From the NCBI GenBank assembly GCA_044351045.1, contig JBILGM010000004.1:1-64000 (forward strand): a stretch of 64,000 nt of DNA, read 5' to 3'. The notes under the pieces are model-generated. The model was not told the DNA's origin and searched no databases. It saw nothing but the letters and a program-made list of their open reading frames with translations. Position 1 is the stretch's first letter. The number at the start of each line of letters is the position of its first letter. Below, in pieces: positions 28,155-36,928 of this stretch. The translations under genes and the position numbers were made by a program. The stretch comes from UBA6136 sp044351045 (GTDB lineage Bacteria > Pseudomonadota > Gammaproteobacteria > Methylococcales > Methylococcaceae).

Positions 28155-29009
28155 ATGTACTTTTTACAGCGATCTCTCATGGGGGTCTGGTTGATTGCGG
28201 CCGGCATTGGCAGCGCTCAGGCGGAGGGTACTCTGCGGATTTGTGCGGCCGAGTCGGAACTGCCTTACTCGGATAAGGATGGCCGCGGCTTCGAGAATCG
28301 GTTGGCCGATATTCTTGCCAGGGAAATGCACCGAACCGTTGAAAACATCTGGTGGCAGGATCCTCGATATTTTGTACGGGATCAGTTGGATCGTGGGTTG
28401 TGTGATGTCGTCATGGGGGTCGATCAGGGTGATCCGCGAATGCTGACTTCAGATCCCTATTACCGCTCGGGCTATGTCGTCATCTATCGGCCCGCCAAGG
28501 GGCTAAAAGTCACGGACTGGGATAGCCCATATCTGAAACAAGCCAAGCAGATCGCTTTCATGCCGGATAGCCCGCCAGAAACGATGCTCAAGAAGATTGG
28601 CCGCTACAACGACCAATTCAATTACCTGCAATCGCTGGTGGGTTTCAAGGCGCGACGGAACCAGTACGTTCGTTACGACCCCGAGAAACTGGTGAATGAG
28701 GTGGTGAGTGGGAATGCTGACTTAGCCATTCTTTGGGGTCCCCAGGCCGGCCGCTACGTGAAGGCGGCAGGAAACAAACTGGAGATGCATGTGATTCCCG
28801 ACAGCCAGAAACGGGAAGATGGTCAGCCAGTGCCCTTCCACTACTCAACCTCGATTGGCGTCCGCAAGGATGATCAGGGATTGATGACCGAAATCAACCG
28901 GGCGCTGAAAAATCGCGAGAGGGAGATTCAGGCATTGCTCAAGGAGGAGGGTGTCCCTCAAGTCATGGAAAAGCCTGAAAGCTCGAATAAGCAGGGCAAG
29001 AAGCATTAA
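28155..29009 (+). CDS. mxaJ: MxaJ periplasmic solute-binding-like protein
   Basis: A 284-residue protein of the family 3 solute-binding fold. After a signal peptide (GVWLIAAGIGSAQA) comes GTLRICAAESELPYSDKDGR, typical of MxaJ/XoxJ. It is needed for methanol dehydrogenase assembly or activation in the periplasm rather than for nutrient uptake. The C-terminus is Lys-rich (SSNKQGKKH). It sits 81 bases after mxaF in the conserved order. Confidence 0.95.
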   Translation: MYFLQRSLMGVWLIAAGIGSAQAEGTLRICAAESELPYSDKDGRGFENRLADILAREMHRTVENIWWQDPRYFVRDQLDRGLCDVVMGVDQGDPRMLTSDPYYRSGYVVIYRPAKGLKVTDWDSPYLKQAKQIAFMPDSPPETMLKKIGRYNDQFNYLQSLVGFKARRNQYVRYDPEKLVNEVVSGNADLAILWGPQAGRYVKAAGNKLEMHVIPDSQKREDGQPVPFHYSTSIGVRKDDQGLMTEINRALKNREREIQALLKEEGVPQVMEKPESSNKQGKKH

Positions 29010-29060
29010 CCGGATGGGCGCAATAAGTCGTTCATCTACTAATTGAAAAGAGGAAAGATC

Positions 29061-29534
29061 ATGAAAGCATACACACGCTGGCTGGGGTTCATGCTCGCTG
29101 CGTTGGGAATGGTATCCGCGGCACAGGCTGAAATAACCTTCCGTCATGCGGTGACGGGTGAAACCCTTGGCTTTGAATACGGGAAAGAAGGAGGGGATAC
29201 CGACGCCTTCAAGAAGTTCAAGGAAACCGGAAAAAATCCCTACAACGGTGACAAGGCGGTAATCGAGAAGGGCCACAGTCTTTACCTGACGGCCTGTTCC
29301 GGCTGCCATGGACATGAGGCCGAGGGCAAGCTGGGTCCCGGACTCGCCGATGACTACTGGACCTATCCCCGTGCTCTGACCGATGTAGGCCTGTTCGAGA
29401 TTCTCTGGGGCGGGGCACAGGGAATGATGGGGCCGCAAAACACCAACCTGAATTCAGACGAGATGCTGCAGATCATGGCTTGGCTGCGCGGTCTCTACAC
29501 AGGCGACCCCAGCAAGGCGGAATGGCTGAAGTAA
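29061..29534 (+). CDS. mxaG: Cytochrome cL, electron acceptor of methanol dehydrogenase
   Basis: A 157-residue class I c-type cytochrome with signal peptide (FMLAALGMVSAAQA) and one heme site CSGCH at about residue 80. A Met in GGAQGMMGPQ is the likely distal ligand. It takes electrons from PQQ in MxaF and passes them to a further cytochrome. The start at 29061 follows AGAGGAAAG. The order mxaJ-mxaG-mxaI is canonical. Confidence 0.95.
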   Translation: MKAYTRWLGFMLAALGMVSAAQAEITFRHAVTGETLGFEYGKEGGDTDAFKKFKETGKNPYNGDKAVIEKGHSLYLTACSGCHGHEAEGKLGPGLADDYWTYPRALTDVGLFEILWGGAQGMMGPQNTNLNSDEMLQIMAWLRGLYTGDPSKAEWLK

Positions 29535-29563
29535 CTATCAACCCAACCCGGAGGAGAGCACAC

Positions 29564-29848
29564 ATGAAACTGTCAACCAAAATTCTGATGACCGCGATTC
29601 TGACGGCCGCCGCGATGAGCGCATCCGCTTACGATGGCACCAATTGCAAGGAGCCGGGTGTTTGCTGGGAGCCCAAGCCCGGTTTTCCCGACAAGGTTGC
29701 CGGCAGCAAGTATGACCCCAAGCATGACCCGGCAGAATTGAACAAACAGTCTCAGTCAATCAAGGCCATGGAGGAGCGCAATCGGAAACGTCACGATAAC
29801 TTCGTCAAGACCGGTAAATTCGTCTACAAGGTCGAGGATATCAAGTAG
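29564..29848 (+). CDS. mxaI: Methanol dehydrogenase small subunit
   Basis: A 94-residue precursor. A signal peptide ends at SASA, and the mature protein starts YDGTNCKEPGVCWEPKPGFP, the hallmark of MxaI, with a Cys pair forming a disulfide and a Lys-rich helix (MEERNRKRHDNFVKTGKF). It wraps round MxaF to make the alpha2beta2 enzyme. Its presence confirms a calcium-type enzyme. Strong ribosome binding site GGAGGAG before the ATG. Confidence 0.97.
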   Translation: MKLSTKILMTAILTAAAMSASAYDGTNCKEPGVCWEPKPGFPDKVAGSKYDPKHDPAELNKQSQSIKAMEERNRKRHDNFVKTGKFVYKVEDIK

Positions 29849-29866
29849 ACCGCAAGCACAAACAGA

Positions 29867-29905
29867 GGAGCCGGGGCAGACACGATAATCGCGCTCCCCG
29901 GTTCA
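29867..29905 (+). terminator. Hairpin between mxaI and mxaR
   Basis: GAGCCGGGG at 29868-29876 can pair with CCCCGGTTC at 29896-29904 around a 19-base loop. No T-run follows. It may cause partial termination or protect the 3' end of the abundant mxaFJGI message relative to the downstream maturation genes. Confidence 0.4.
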
Positions 29906-29958
29906 TGACGTGCGGTTCCATGCTGAACCGTGTCTTCTCGTATTGATGCGGCTCAAAC

Positions 29959-30987
29959 ATGGAAAAGCAGCAACAGGAAAGGATTTTGGCGGATGCCTGG
30001 CCGCTGGCCGAGGCGTTTGAACGCGAGGTCAAGAAAGCCATCGTGGGCCAGGATCAAGTGGTCCATTTGCTCAGCATTGCGGTTTTCGCGCGGGGACATG
30101 CCCTGCTGGAGGGGAGTGTTGGCGTGGGCAAGACCACCTTGCTTCGAGCGCTATCCCGTGCATTGGGGGGAGAGTCGGAGCGTATCGAGGGCACCATCGA
30201 TCTCATGCCCGCCGATCTCATTTATTACACCTATCTCGATAATGCGGGCAAACCTGCAGTGTCGCCGGGACCCTTGCTCAGCAATGGGGGGCAATTGGCG
30301 ACTTTTTTCTTCAACGAAATCAATCGTGCCCGGCCGCAGGTGCACTCGCTCTTGTTGCGGGTGATGGGTGAGCGCAGCGTAAAAGCGTTCAATCGCGATT
30401 ACCACTTCCCCTATCTCCAGGTTTACGCGGACCGAAACCGCGTCGAAAAGGAAGAAACGTTCGAACTACCGGCCGCCGCCCGGGATCGGTTCATGCTGGA
30501 AATCGAGGTACGCACTCCCACTGACCCCGAAATACTTGACGATCTGGCCTTCAATCCCAGATTCCACGACGTCGATGGTTTGTTGGAAAGCGTAAGGCAC
30601 GGGGTGTTTCCTCTGGAACAGATCAATCGGGTTGCTGCCGCAATACAGGCGGGCGTTACTGCCAGCCCCGCGCTAAGAAGCTATGTGCGCCAGCTTTGGG
30701 AGGTGGCCGGCCAACCCGAAGAATACGGGATACGGATTGCCGACACGGATGCCGGACAACTTCTTGAAGCCGGTCCAAGTCCCAGAGCCATGAGCCAGTT
30801 GGTACGGGCCGCCCGTGTGCGCGCCTGGCTGGCGAAGCGCGAGCATGTTCATCCGGAAGATGTTCAGGCTGTGTTTCCAGCCGTGATGCGCCATCGGCTT
30901 TTCTTCAGGCCGGTCCATGAGTATCGCCGCGCCGAACTGGCCCCCTTGTTGATTGAACAAGTTCTTGGCTCGGTGTCCGCGCCTTGA
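29959..30987 (+). CDS. mxaR: MxaR, MoxR-family AAA+ ATPase
   Basis: A 342-residue AAA+ protein with Walker A GSVGVGKTTLLRAL (about residue 56), Walker B FFNEINRARPQ and sensor-type region. MoxR ATPases act as chaperones with von Willebrand-type partners, and the mxaS, mxaC and mxaL products here are such partners. Required for metal insertion or activation of methanol dehydrogenase in studied methylotrophs. Confidence 0.95.
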   Translation: MEKQQQERILADAWPLAEAFEREVKKAIVGQDQVVHLLSIAVFARGHALLEGSVGVGKTTLLRALSRALGGESERIEGTIDLMPADLIYYTYLDNAGKPAVSPGPLLSNGGQLATFFFNEINRARPQVHSLLLRVMGERSVKAFNRDYHFPYLQVYADRNRVEKEETFELPAAARDRFMLEIEVRTPTDPEILDDLAFNPRFHDVDGLLESVRHGVFPLEQINRVAAAIQAGVTASPALRSYVRQLWEVAGQPEEYGIRIADTDAGQLLEAGPSPRAMSQLVRAARVRAWLAKREHVHPEDVQAVFPAVMRHRLFFRPVHEYRRAELAPLLIEQVLGSVSAP

Positions 30988-31829
30988 ACGCAGTGGAAAT
31001 CAACTATCGGGTTCCGGGCCGAATTGACGGCCATCGGCCCGGGGCGCACCCATCCAAGGGCACCGGCGAAGGATTTGTCTTTCGGCATCTGGCGCCGTTT
31101 CTGGCTCGGCCCGATCCGAGGAGGCTGGATCTTCGAGCCAGTCTGGCGGATCCCTTTGGCGGCCTGAAGGTGCGGATACAGGAACAGCCGGCCAACCTCA
31201 AAATTTATGCTTTGCTGGATTTGTCGGGGTCCATGGCCTTTCGGGGTGAGTTTCCGAAACCCGTCGTGATGGCGGACTTCATTGAAGCACTGGCTACTTC
31301 CGCGCACAAGAATGGCGATCGCCTGGGCGTCTTCAGTGCCGCAGAGCGTCTCCTGCCGGAGTTTTGCCTGGGTCCAACCCGGTGGCCTGAATCGGCCCGA
31401 TTGATGGCCGGCCGACTTCGCGCGGCCTTGCCGCGTGGCGTTGGATGTCGGGGCATGCTGACCGCCGTGCGGCGTTTGCCGGCGCGCACCTGTCTGGTAT
31501 TTCTGATTTCGGATTTTCATATGCCCTTGTCTCAGATCAGGGAACTCCTGGCGGGCTTATCCGGGCATTGCGTGATTCCGGTCGTGATCTGGGATGAAGG
31601 GGAAAAAATACCCTCCGCGCCGGGCATTGCCCGACTGGTCGATGCCGAAGAGGGGGGCGAACGGTTGTTGCTGATTCGCTCCGGACTCCGGGAACGCCTG
31701 GCTCAAAATCTGAACCAGCGTAGGGAGCGCTTGGGTGAAGTGTTTCGCCAGCAGGGGTACCGGCCGTTGATCCTGGATCGGGGATTCAGCGCGGCAACCA
31801 TCAACCGGTACTTTCATGAGTTTCATTAA
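30984..31829 (+). CDS. mxaS: MxaS, DUF58/VWA-like protein
   Basis: A protein of about 281 residues with the DUF58 block (EGFVFRHLAPFLARPDPRRL, then YALLDLSGSMAFRGEF), a MIDAS-like DLSGS. It probably works with MxaR at the inner membrane during methanol dehydrogenase maturation. The TTG at 30984 overlaps the mxaR stop (TTGA); a GTG at 30993 is the alternative start. I keep the coupled one. Confidence 0.92.
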   Translation: MNAVEINYRVPGRIDGHRPGAHPSKGTGEGFVFRHLAPFLARPDPRRLDLRASLADPFGGLKVRIQEQPANLKIYALLDLSGSMAFRGEFPKPVVMADFIEALATSAHKNGDRLGVFSAAERLLPEFCLGPTRWPESARLMAGRLRAALPRGVGCRGMLTAVRRLPARTCLVFLISDFHMPLSQIRELLAGLSGHCVIPVVIWDEGEKIPSAPGIARLVDAEEGGERLLLIRSGLRERLAQNLNQRRERLGEVFRQQGYRPLILDRGFSAATINRYFHEFH

Positions 31830-31841
31830 AGCCCTGCCAGC

Positions 31842-32750
31842 ATGACCGCCATGAAGACATTCAGGCTGATCGTGCTATTGCTCGGATCGTTCCTGGTTAT
31901 GGATGATGGATGTGCGGAACTGATCGAAGCGCGTGTTACCACGACCCGGGACTTCGGCTATGTCCTGGGGGACGTAATTCACGCCACTCTGGATGTTCCC
32001 ATGACCTTGGATGAGCAACTGGACGCCGAGTCCTTGCCCAAACCCGGGCCACTGAATCGATGGCTGGAATTGCGGCGTCTCTGGCACGAGTCGGTCGGTG
32101 AGGTCCGGCGGATTCATTTCGAGTATCAGCTGTTTTACATTCCGCTGGCGGTCAAGACGCTGACTATCCCGCCCATGACCCTGCGGCGCAAAACCTCGCA
32201 AGGCGATCACCAGCCCATCGAGGTGCCCGCGTGGCCTGTCACTATCGCACCCATTCACGGGCTGGCTGTCATGGCCGAGGGTGGTATGCGTCTGCTGCAG
32301 CCGGAGGAACCACCCGCGCGACCTGATCATCAGCAGTATCTGCGCAATGCCGGCCTTGCTTTGATCCTGGCTTTGGCTGCCTTTGCATACTGGGCGCACC
32401 TGCGAGGCTTTCTGACCCTTGGCCGGCAGGGGCGGCACTACCGAGCCGCCTACCGAGGACTCCGTAAGTTGATGAGAAGTCCCCCCACCTCGGATAACTT
32501 GCGTTCAGGCTTTCTGCTGCTGCATCGGGCTTTTGAGCAAACTCTCGGCAAACCTTTGTTCGCTGAGGATTTGCCCCGCTTTTTTGAGCAGCATCCTGAT
32601 TATCAATCTCTGCGCGGCGAAATCGAGTCCTGCTTCAAGGCGTCGTATCTACTGTTCTTCGGCAGTTCCTTGCCCTCGGAAAGTTTTGATCTGGCACGGC
32701 TGAGTGCCCTTGCGCTTGCCTGTTTGCGGCTGGAACGACAGCGAAGTTAG
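31842..32750 (+). CDS. mxaA: MxaA, methanol dehydrogenase maturation protein
   Basis: A 302-residue protein with an N-terminal export signal (LIVLLLGSFLVMDDGCA), a periplasmic beta domain with paired basic residues, and a transmembrane segment near residues 165-185 (NAGLALILALAAFAYWAHL), followed by a cytoplasmic helical tail. In studied methylotrophs MxaA, K and L are needed for calcium insertion into MxaF. It is placed between mxaS and mxaC as usual. Confidence 0.9.
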   Translation: MTAMKTFRLIVLLLGSFLVMDDGCAELIEARVTTTRDFGYVLGDVIHATLDVPMTLDEQLDAESLPKPGPLNRWLELRRLWHESVGEVRRIHFEYQLFYIPLAVKTLTIPPMTLRRKTSQGDHQPIEVPAWPVTIAPIHGLAVMAEGGMRLLQPEEPPARPDHQQYLRNAGLALILALAAFAYWAHLRGFLTLGRQGRHYRAAYRGLRKLMRSPPTSDNLRSGFLLLHRAFEQTLGKPLFAEDLPRFFEQHPDYQSLRGEIESCFKASYLLFFGSSLPSESFDLARLSALALACLRLERQRS

Positions 32751-32752
32751 CC

Positions 32753-33724
32753 ATGTCCTTTTCCCAACCCCTCTGGTTCTGGCTGGCTCCGCTGGCACTC
32801 CTTCCCGTGCTGCGTTCCCTTCATCACGGGAATATGTACACCTGGAATGGTTTGCTCCCCCATGATTCTCTTTCCAGCTTGGTGCGTGTGGTCATTCTTG
32901 TCCTTGGTTTGATGGCCATGCTGCTGCTGATCAGCGGCCTGTCCGGTCTGTTTCGTGGTGAATATTCAATTCCACGCTCCGGGTATGGGGCGAATCTGGT
33001 GCTGTTACTGGATCGAAGCCGCAGCATGGACGACAGCTTTGCCGGTCGTTCTCCGTCCGGAGCCGAGGAATCCAAATCGCGCGCCGCGGTTCGGTTTCTG
33101 GAGGGCTTCATCAATCGTCGGCCGCATGATCGCATTGGAGTGGCCGCATTCAGCACATCACCACTGTTTGTGCTCCCTCTTTCGTACAATCGGGAAGCGA
33201 CTCTGGCAGCCGTCAGAGCATCCGCACTGCCGGGATTGGCGCAAACTCACATCGCCAAGGGCCTGGCCATGGCATTGTCTTACTTCGCCGAAGATCAACC
33301 CAGCGGTTCGCGTGGCATCGTGCTGGTTTCGGATGGTGCGGCGGTGATCGACACCGACAGCGAAGCCTTGCTGAGAACCAGTTTTCAGCAGTGGCGCCCC
33401 CATGTGTACTGGATATTTCTCAGAACCGCTGGCAATCCCGGTCTCTTTGATAGTCCGCCGCCCGGAGAGGACACGCCGCAGGCACGACCCGAGCGTCACC
33501 TGCATCTTTTTTTTGAAAGCCTCGGATTGCCCTACCGTGCCTATCAAACCGAGAACCCGGAGGATGTTGGCAAGGCCATCGCCGATATCGATCGTGCCGA
33601 AAAGGCACCCTTTACCTATCAGGATAAACACCCTCGTCAGGATTTAAGGGGATGGTGTTTTGGACTCGCGGCAATGGCGTTGCTCATCCTGCTGGTATTC
33701 AAGCGCCTGGAAATTCGCTTGTGA
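32753..33724 (+). CDS. mxaC: MxaC, membrane protein with VWA domain
   Basis: A 323-residue protein. Two N-terminal membrane helices (residues 8-22 and 45-68) are followed by a periplasmic VWA domain with MIDAS motif LLLDRSRSMDD and a C-terminal helix (GLAAMALLILLVF). Part of the maturation machinery with MxaA, K and L. It starts 2 bases after mxaA, and its stop overlaps the GTG of mxaK. Confidence 0.93.
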   Translation: MSFSQPLWFWLAPLALLPVLRSLHHGNMYTWNGLLPHDSLSSLVRVVILVLGLMAMLLLISGLSGLFRGEYSIPRSGYGANLVLLLDRSRSMDDSFAGRSPSGAEESKSRAAVRFLEGFINRRPHDRIGVAAFSTSPLFVLPLSYNREATLAAVRASALPGLAQTHIAKGLAMALSYFAEDQPSGSRGIVLVSDGAAVIDTDSEALLRTSFQQWRPHVYWIFLRTAGNPGLFDSPPPGEDTPQARPERHLHLFFESLGLPYRAYQTENPEDVGKAIADIDRAEKAPFTYQDKHPRQDLRGWCFGLAAMALLILLVFKRLEIRL

Positions 33725-34296
33725 ACAAGGCGCCTCCGATCCGCACGATACTTGCTTTTCTGGCAGGTGGCATTGCTCTGGCGATCTTCTCGGCCGCGAT
33801 TTGGCAATATCGTCAGGCCAGCCTTATTGGTGAGGCCATCGAAACCTTGTTGTCCGGTCACGATATCGGACCCGAGCGTCGTTTCGGAGCGCCCGCCAAG
33901 GTCCGTCTCGCCTATGCCGTTTATCTGATTGGGCGTGAGGATTACCGCGGAGCCGAGCAGCTGCTGGCCGAATTGGGACAGTCCGCCGATGCCGAGGTAG
34001 CGGACCAAGCTTTATATAACCTCGGTAACGTCTATCTCCGCCGGGCCATCGCCGCAGTCGAACAGGATCAGCCAACTCAGGCCGGGACTTTGGCGGAGTT
34101 GGCCAAACAGGCCTACAGGCGTGCCTTGCGCATTCGGCCCGAACATTGGTCAGCAAAATACAACTATGAAGTCGCGGCCCGGCTGATGCCCGATTTCGAT
34201 CGTATCGATGTCCAGGGGGAAGACTCCCCGGAAGAGGAAGCGTCTCCCCGTAAGCTCTGGACACGCGTGCCCGGTATTCCCAGGGGATTACCCTGA
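33721..34296 (+). CDS. mxaK: MxaK, methanol dehydrogenase maturation protein
   Basis: A 191-residue protein with one N-terminal membrane anchor (IRTILAFLAGGIALAIFSA) and a TPR-like helical periplasmic part (LYNLGNVYLRRAIA, then AYRRALRIRPEHWSAKYNY). The GTG at 33721 overlaps the mxaC stop (GTGA), which fixes the start. It is known in other methylotrophs as needed for calcium incorporation into MxaF. Confidence 0.9.
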   Translation: MNKAPPIRTILAFLAGGIALAIFSAAIWQYRQASLIGEAIETLLSGHDIGPERRFGAPAKVRLAYAVYLIGREDYRGAEQLLAELGQSADAEVADQALYNLGNVYLRRAIAAVEQDQPTQAGTLAELAKQAYRRALRIRPEHWSAKYNYEVAARLMPDFDRIDVQGEDSPEEEASPRKLWTRVPGIPRGLP

Positions 34297-35357
34297 TGCG
34301 ACGTTGGCTGCCAACGGGGTTCACGGAGTGGTGTCTGGCCGGGGCGCTCATATTGTCGCTGATGGCCTGTCTGCCGCTCGGCGTTCAAACGCAGGGGGGC
34401 GCATTCAGCTATCTGGCGGTGGTGGATATCACTCGCAGCATGAATGTAACGGACTACCGACTTGGTAACCGAATGGTGAGCCGCCTGGATTTTGTCAAAG
34501 AGGAACTGCGAAGCGTCTTGGCGCAACTGCCTTGTGGTTCCCATCTGGCTCTGGGTATTTTCACCGAGCGGAATACGACGCTGCTATTTGAGCCCATTGA
34601 GGTTTGCGAGGGCTTTCAGGATATTGACGGGGCGCTGGAACGGCTGGATTGGCGCATGGCCTGGGCCGCCGATAGCAGGATCGCCTCGGGCTTGCTGGAT
34701 GCTTTCAAATCCTTGGCGGCGTTTGACGCCGATGTACTGTTCTTCACGGACGGGCAGGAAGCGCCCCCTTTGAATCCGCGCTACCGAACGCGTTTTGATG
34801 AGATGCGTGGCCGTCTGCAGGGAATGATAGTGGGTGTGGGTGGCTCGACACCCATGCCGATACCCAAGTTTGATGACACCGGCAAATCGATAGGTTTCAT
34901 CGGCAAGGATGATGTGCCCCAGCGCTCAACCTTTGGCCTGTCGGAAATGGCGCCCGAGGACATCGAAGGTTATCACGCTCGCAACGCTCCGTTCGGCAAT
35001 GCTCCGTCGGGCGGAATCGAACATCTCTCCGCGCTTCAGGAAAGCTATCTGACTGAATTGTCTAGGGAAACTGGTATGGGTTATCTGCGCCTTGAGGAGG
35101 GGAGGCTGGCTCCGGCCTTGTTGGATGCCAGAAAAGCCAGACCCGCCCGAGTTTATCGGGATTTACGCTGGGTTCCCGCCAGTCTCGCCCTGATGTTGTC
35201 GGTGTTGGCTTATGCCGGTACCGCATGGATGGCTGCGATTAGCCGGAAAAAGCTCGTGAATCCAGGGTTTACGAGGCGTGATCCCTTTCAATTCTGGCAC
35301 CGAAAACTGCTGTCGTTGATCCGCCCGGCCGATCATCCTTCTTCTTCACCACGTTAA
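34296..35357 (+). CDS. mxaL: MxaL, membrane protein with VWA domain
   Basis: A 353-residue protein with an N-terminal anchor (LAGALILSLMACLPLGV), a VWA domain whose MIDAS reads VVDITRSMNV, a second acidic site DVLFFTDGQE, and a C-terminal membrane helix (SLALMLSVLAYAGTAWMAA). It shares one base with the mxaK stop. A maturation factor paired with MxaC. Confidence 0.92.
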   Translation: MRRWLPTGFTEWCLAGALILSLMACLPLGVQTQGGAFSYLAVVDITRSMNVTDYRLGNRMVSRLDFVKEELRSVLAQLPCGSHLALGIFTERNTTLLFEPIEVCEGFQDIDGALERLDWRMAWAADSRIASGLLDAFKSLAAFDADVLFFTDGQEAPPLNPRYRTRFDEMRGRLQGMIVGVGGSTPMPIPKFDDTGKSIGFIGKDDVPQRSTFGLSEMAPEDIEGYHARNAPFGNAPSGGIEHLSALQESYLTELSRETGMGYLRLEEGRLAPALLDARKARPARVYRDLRWVPASLALMLSVLAYAGTAWMAAISRKKLVNPGFTRRDPFQFWHRKLLSLIRPADHPSSSPR

Positions 35358-35370
35358 ACAGGAGTACATC

Positions 35371-35907
35371 ATGTCTGCAAAGTATCGCGGGGGCTGGTCA
35401 GTCCTAGCATTGATTCTGCCCTTGGTCACCATGGCACATGGGCCGACCCCGCAGAAAATCGTGGAAACCATCGAGATAGCCGCCCCTGTTGACAAGGTTT
35501 GGGCTATCGCAGGAGATTTCGGCGGTGTCTCTCAATGGAACTCCCTGCTGAAATCCAGCGAAGCCACCAATGGCAATCAGCCTGGTTCCAGTCGCACACT
35601 GGTATTCGCCAATGGTGAAGCATTGAAGGAGGACCTGGATTCCTATGACGCCGCGAAACATGAATACCAATACCGAATGGGCGAACCCAACGTCAAGGCA
35701 ATGCCAGCCAGCTCCTATTCCGTTGTTTTCCGAGTTACGACAACGGAAAAGGGTTCCCAGGTTGAATGGAAAAGCCGTGCTTATCGAGGTGATACGGGAA
35801 ATGAACCGCCGGAAGCGTTGAACGATGAGGCCGTCACATCCGCAATGCAGAAATTTTTCTCGACTGGGCTCGGCGAACTCAAGACCAAGGCCGAGAATTC
35901 GCCATGA
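35371..35907 (+). CDS. mxaD: MxaD, SRPBCC-fold periplasmic protein
   Basis: A 178-residue protein with signal peptide (VLALILPLVTMAHG) and an SRPBCC/START-like domain (VETIEIAAPVDKVWAIAGDF). MxaD proteins help electron transfer between methanol dehydrogenase and cytochrome cL. It is 13 bases after mxaL with AGGAG before the ATG and closes the cluster. Confidence 0.92.
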   Translation: MSAKYRGGWSVLALILPLVTMAHGPTPQKIVETIEIAAPVDKVWAIAGDFGGVSQWNSLLKSSEATNGNQPGSSRTLVFANGEALKEDLDSYDAAKHEYQYRMGEPNVKAMPASSYSVVFRVTTTEKGSQVEWKSRAYRGDTGNEPPEALNDEAVTSAMQKFFSTGLGELKTKAENSP

Positions 35908-35932
35908 AACCCGGCGGGATGAGGTGCGGCTC

Positions 35933-35945
35933 AGGAACTATTCCC
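35933..35945. promoter_or_regulatory. Inverted repeat AGGAA-CTA-TTCCC (site 4)
   Basis: The dyad matches the RGGAA-N3-TTCCY pattern and lies 101 bases upstream of pqqA, 25 bases after mxaD. It suggests pqqA has its own promoter under the same control as mxaF. Confidence 0.6.
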
Positions 35946-36045
35946 GACAGCATCAGTGCGTTTAACCGTATCAAGTGATCCGCGATCTTATTATGATTCG
36001 AGTGCCCAAGTGGGCGACTTTCGTTAAAAAAGTAAAGGAGAAACT

Positions 36046-36120
36046 ATGATTTGGGAAAAACCTGTCTACAAGGATATGCGCTTTGGCTTCGAGGTCACGA
36101 TGTATATCCTGAATCGTTGA
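36046..36120 (+). CDS. pqqA: PqqA, peptide precursor of PQQ
   Basis: A 24-residue peptide, MIWEKPVYKDMRFGFEVTMY followed by ILNR. The EVTMY core has the Glu-x3-Tyr pair that PqqE cross-links to start pyrroloquinoline quinone synthesis, and the peptide resembles known PqqA sequences closely. AAAGGAG lies 6-12 bases upstream of the ATG. It stands alone: no pqqB-E genes lie in this window. A terminator follows directly. The cofactor it yields is used by MxaF encoded next door. Confidence 0.95.
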   Translation: MIWEKPVYKDMRFGFEVTMYILNR

Positions 36121-36134
36121 GTTAATTTGGATAT

Positions 36135-36170
36135 AAAGGGGTGGCCAATAACGGTCGCCCCTTTTTCTTT
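36135..36170 (+). terminator. Intrinsic terminator after pqqA
   Basis: AAAGGGGTGGCC at 36135-36146 pairs with GGTCGCCCCTTT at 36153-36164 (two G-T pairs), loop AATAAC, followed by T-rich sequence to 36170. It lies between converging pqqA and the response-regulator gene and may serve both. Confidence 0.85.
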
Positions 36171-36177
36171 ATCCCGA

Positions 36178-36831
36178 TTAAAACCGGACTATGCCATGCT
36201 GTAAGGCAATCAGAACCAGATCGGAATTAGTACCGACATTCAGCTTTTCCTTGATCAGGGAAGCATAATTGGAGGCCGTCTTGAATCCGAGCTTCAACTC
36301 ATCCGCCGCTTGTCGAGTACTGTAACCGCGAGCAAGCAAACAAAATACATCAAACTCCCTTGCGGTGAGCGTGTTAAGCACCGATATGGAATCATCCTCC
36401 TTGGAGTAACGCTGGACAACTAGTCTTTGTGCCAGTTCCGGTTCAATGTAGGTTTCATTATTGCTGGTTCTTAGAACGGCCTCCACGAGCAATTCGGGTG
36501 CGCTGCTTTTGGTTATATACCCTTTTGCTCCAGTTTCTAGGGCTCTATTCACATATACGGTTTCATCGTACATACTGAAAATCAGAATCCTGGCCGACGG
36601 ATCTCGAGCCAGTATCCTTCGCGTTGCGGCAAGTCCGCCGATACCAGGCAGATTCAAATCCATGATGATGACTCTGGGCTTTCGCTCGTGGTAGAGCTGA
36701 CAGGCTTCCTCTCCGCTGGCGGCTTCGCATAGCACGTTAATCTTGTCGGATTGAGCGAGCAGCATGCGATAACCGGCCCTGACGACGGCGTGATCGTCAA
36801 CCAGCATGACTGAAGTAATTGGCTTATTCAT
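36178..36831 (-). CDS. NarL/LuxR-family response regulator (A)
   Basis: A 217-residue regulator: receiver domain with MLVDDHAVVRAG, phosphoacceptor Asp in IIMDLNLPGIGG and a conserved Lys in GAKGYITKSSAP, then a LuxR-type helix-turn-helix (LTAREFDVFCLLARGYSTRQ). It is similar to but clearly distinct from regulator B just upstream. It probably belongs to the methanol-oxidation control set (MxaB/MoxX-like), judged by neighbours. An inverted repeat lies 73 bases upstream of its start, so it may be autoregulated. Confidence 0.85.
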   Translation of the reverse strand: MNKPITSVMLVDDHAVVRAGYRMLLAQSDKINVLCEAASGEEACQLYHERKPRVIIMDLNLPGIGGLAATRRILARDPSARILIFSMYDETVYVNRALETGAKGYITKSSAPELLVEAVLRTSNNETYIEPELAQRLVVQRYSKEDDSISVLNTLTAREFDVFCLLARGYSTRQAADELKLGFKTASNYASLIKEKLNVGTNSDLVLIALQHGIVRF

Positions 36832-36903
36832 TGCGGCGGTTCATCGGTATCTTGATGTCTATGGAAACCCCTTGACCGAGTTTAATGAGCCGGTCGTTTC
36901 CCT

Positions 36904-36916
36904 AGGAAAAGTTCCT
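36904..36916. promoter_or_regulatory. Inverted repeat AGGAA-AAG-TTCCT (site 5)
   Basis: A perfect dyad in the 97-base gap between the two response-regulator genes, centred 79 bases upstream of regulator A's start. Flanking bases are shared with the site in front of the TonB receptor. Confidence 0.6.
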
Positions 36917-36928
36917 GAAATGAGGTAG

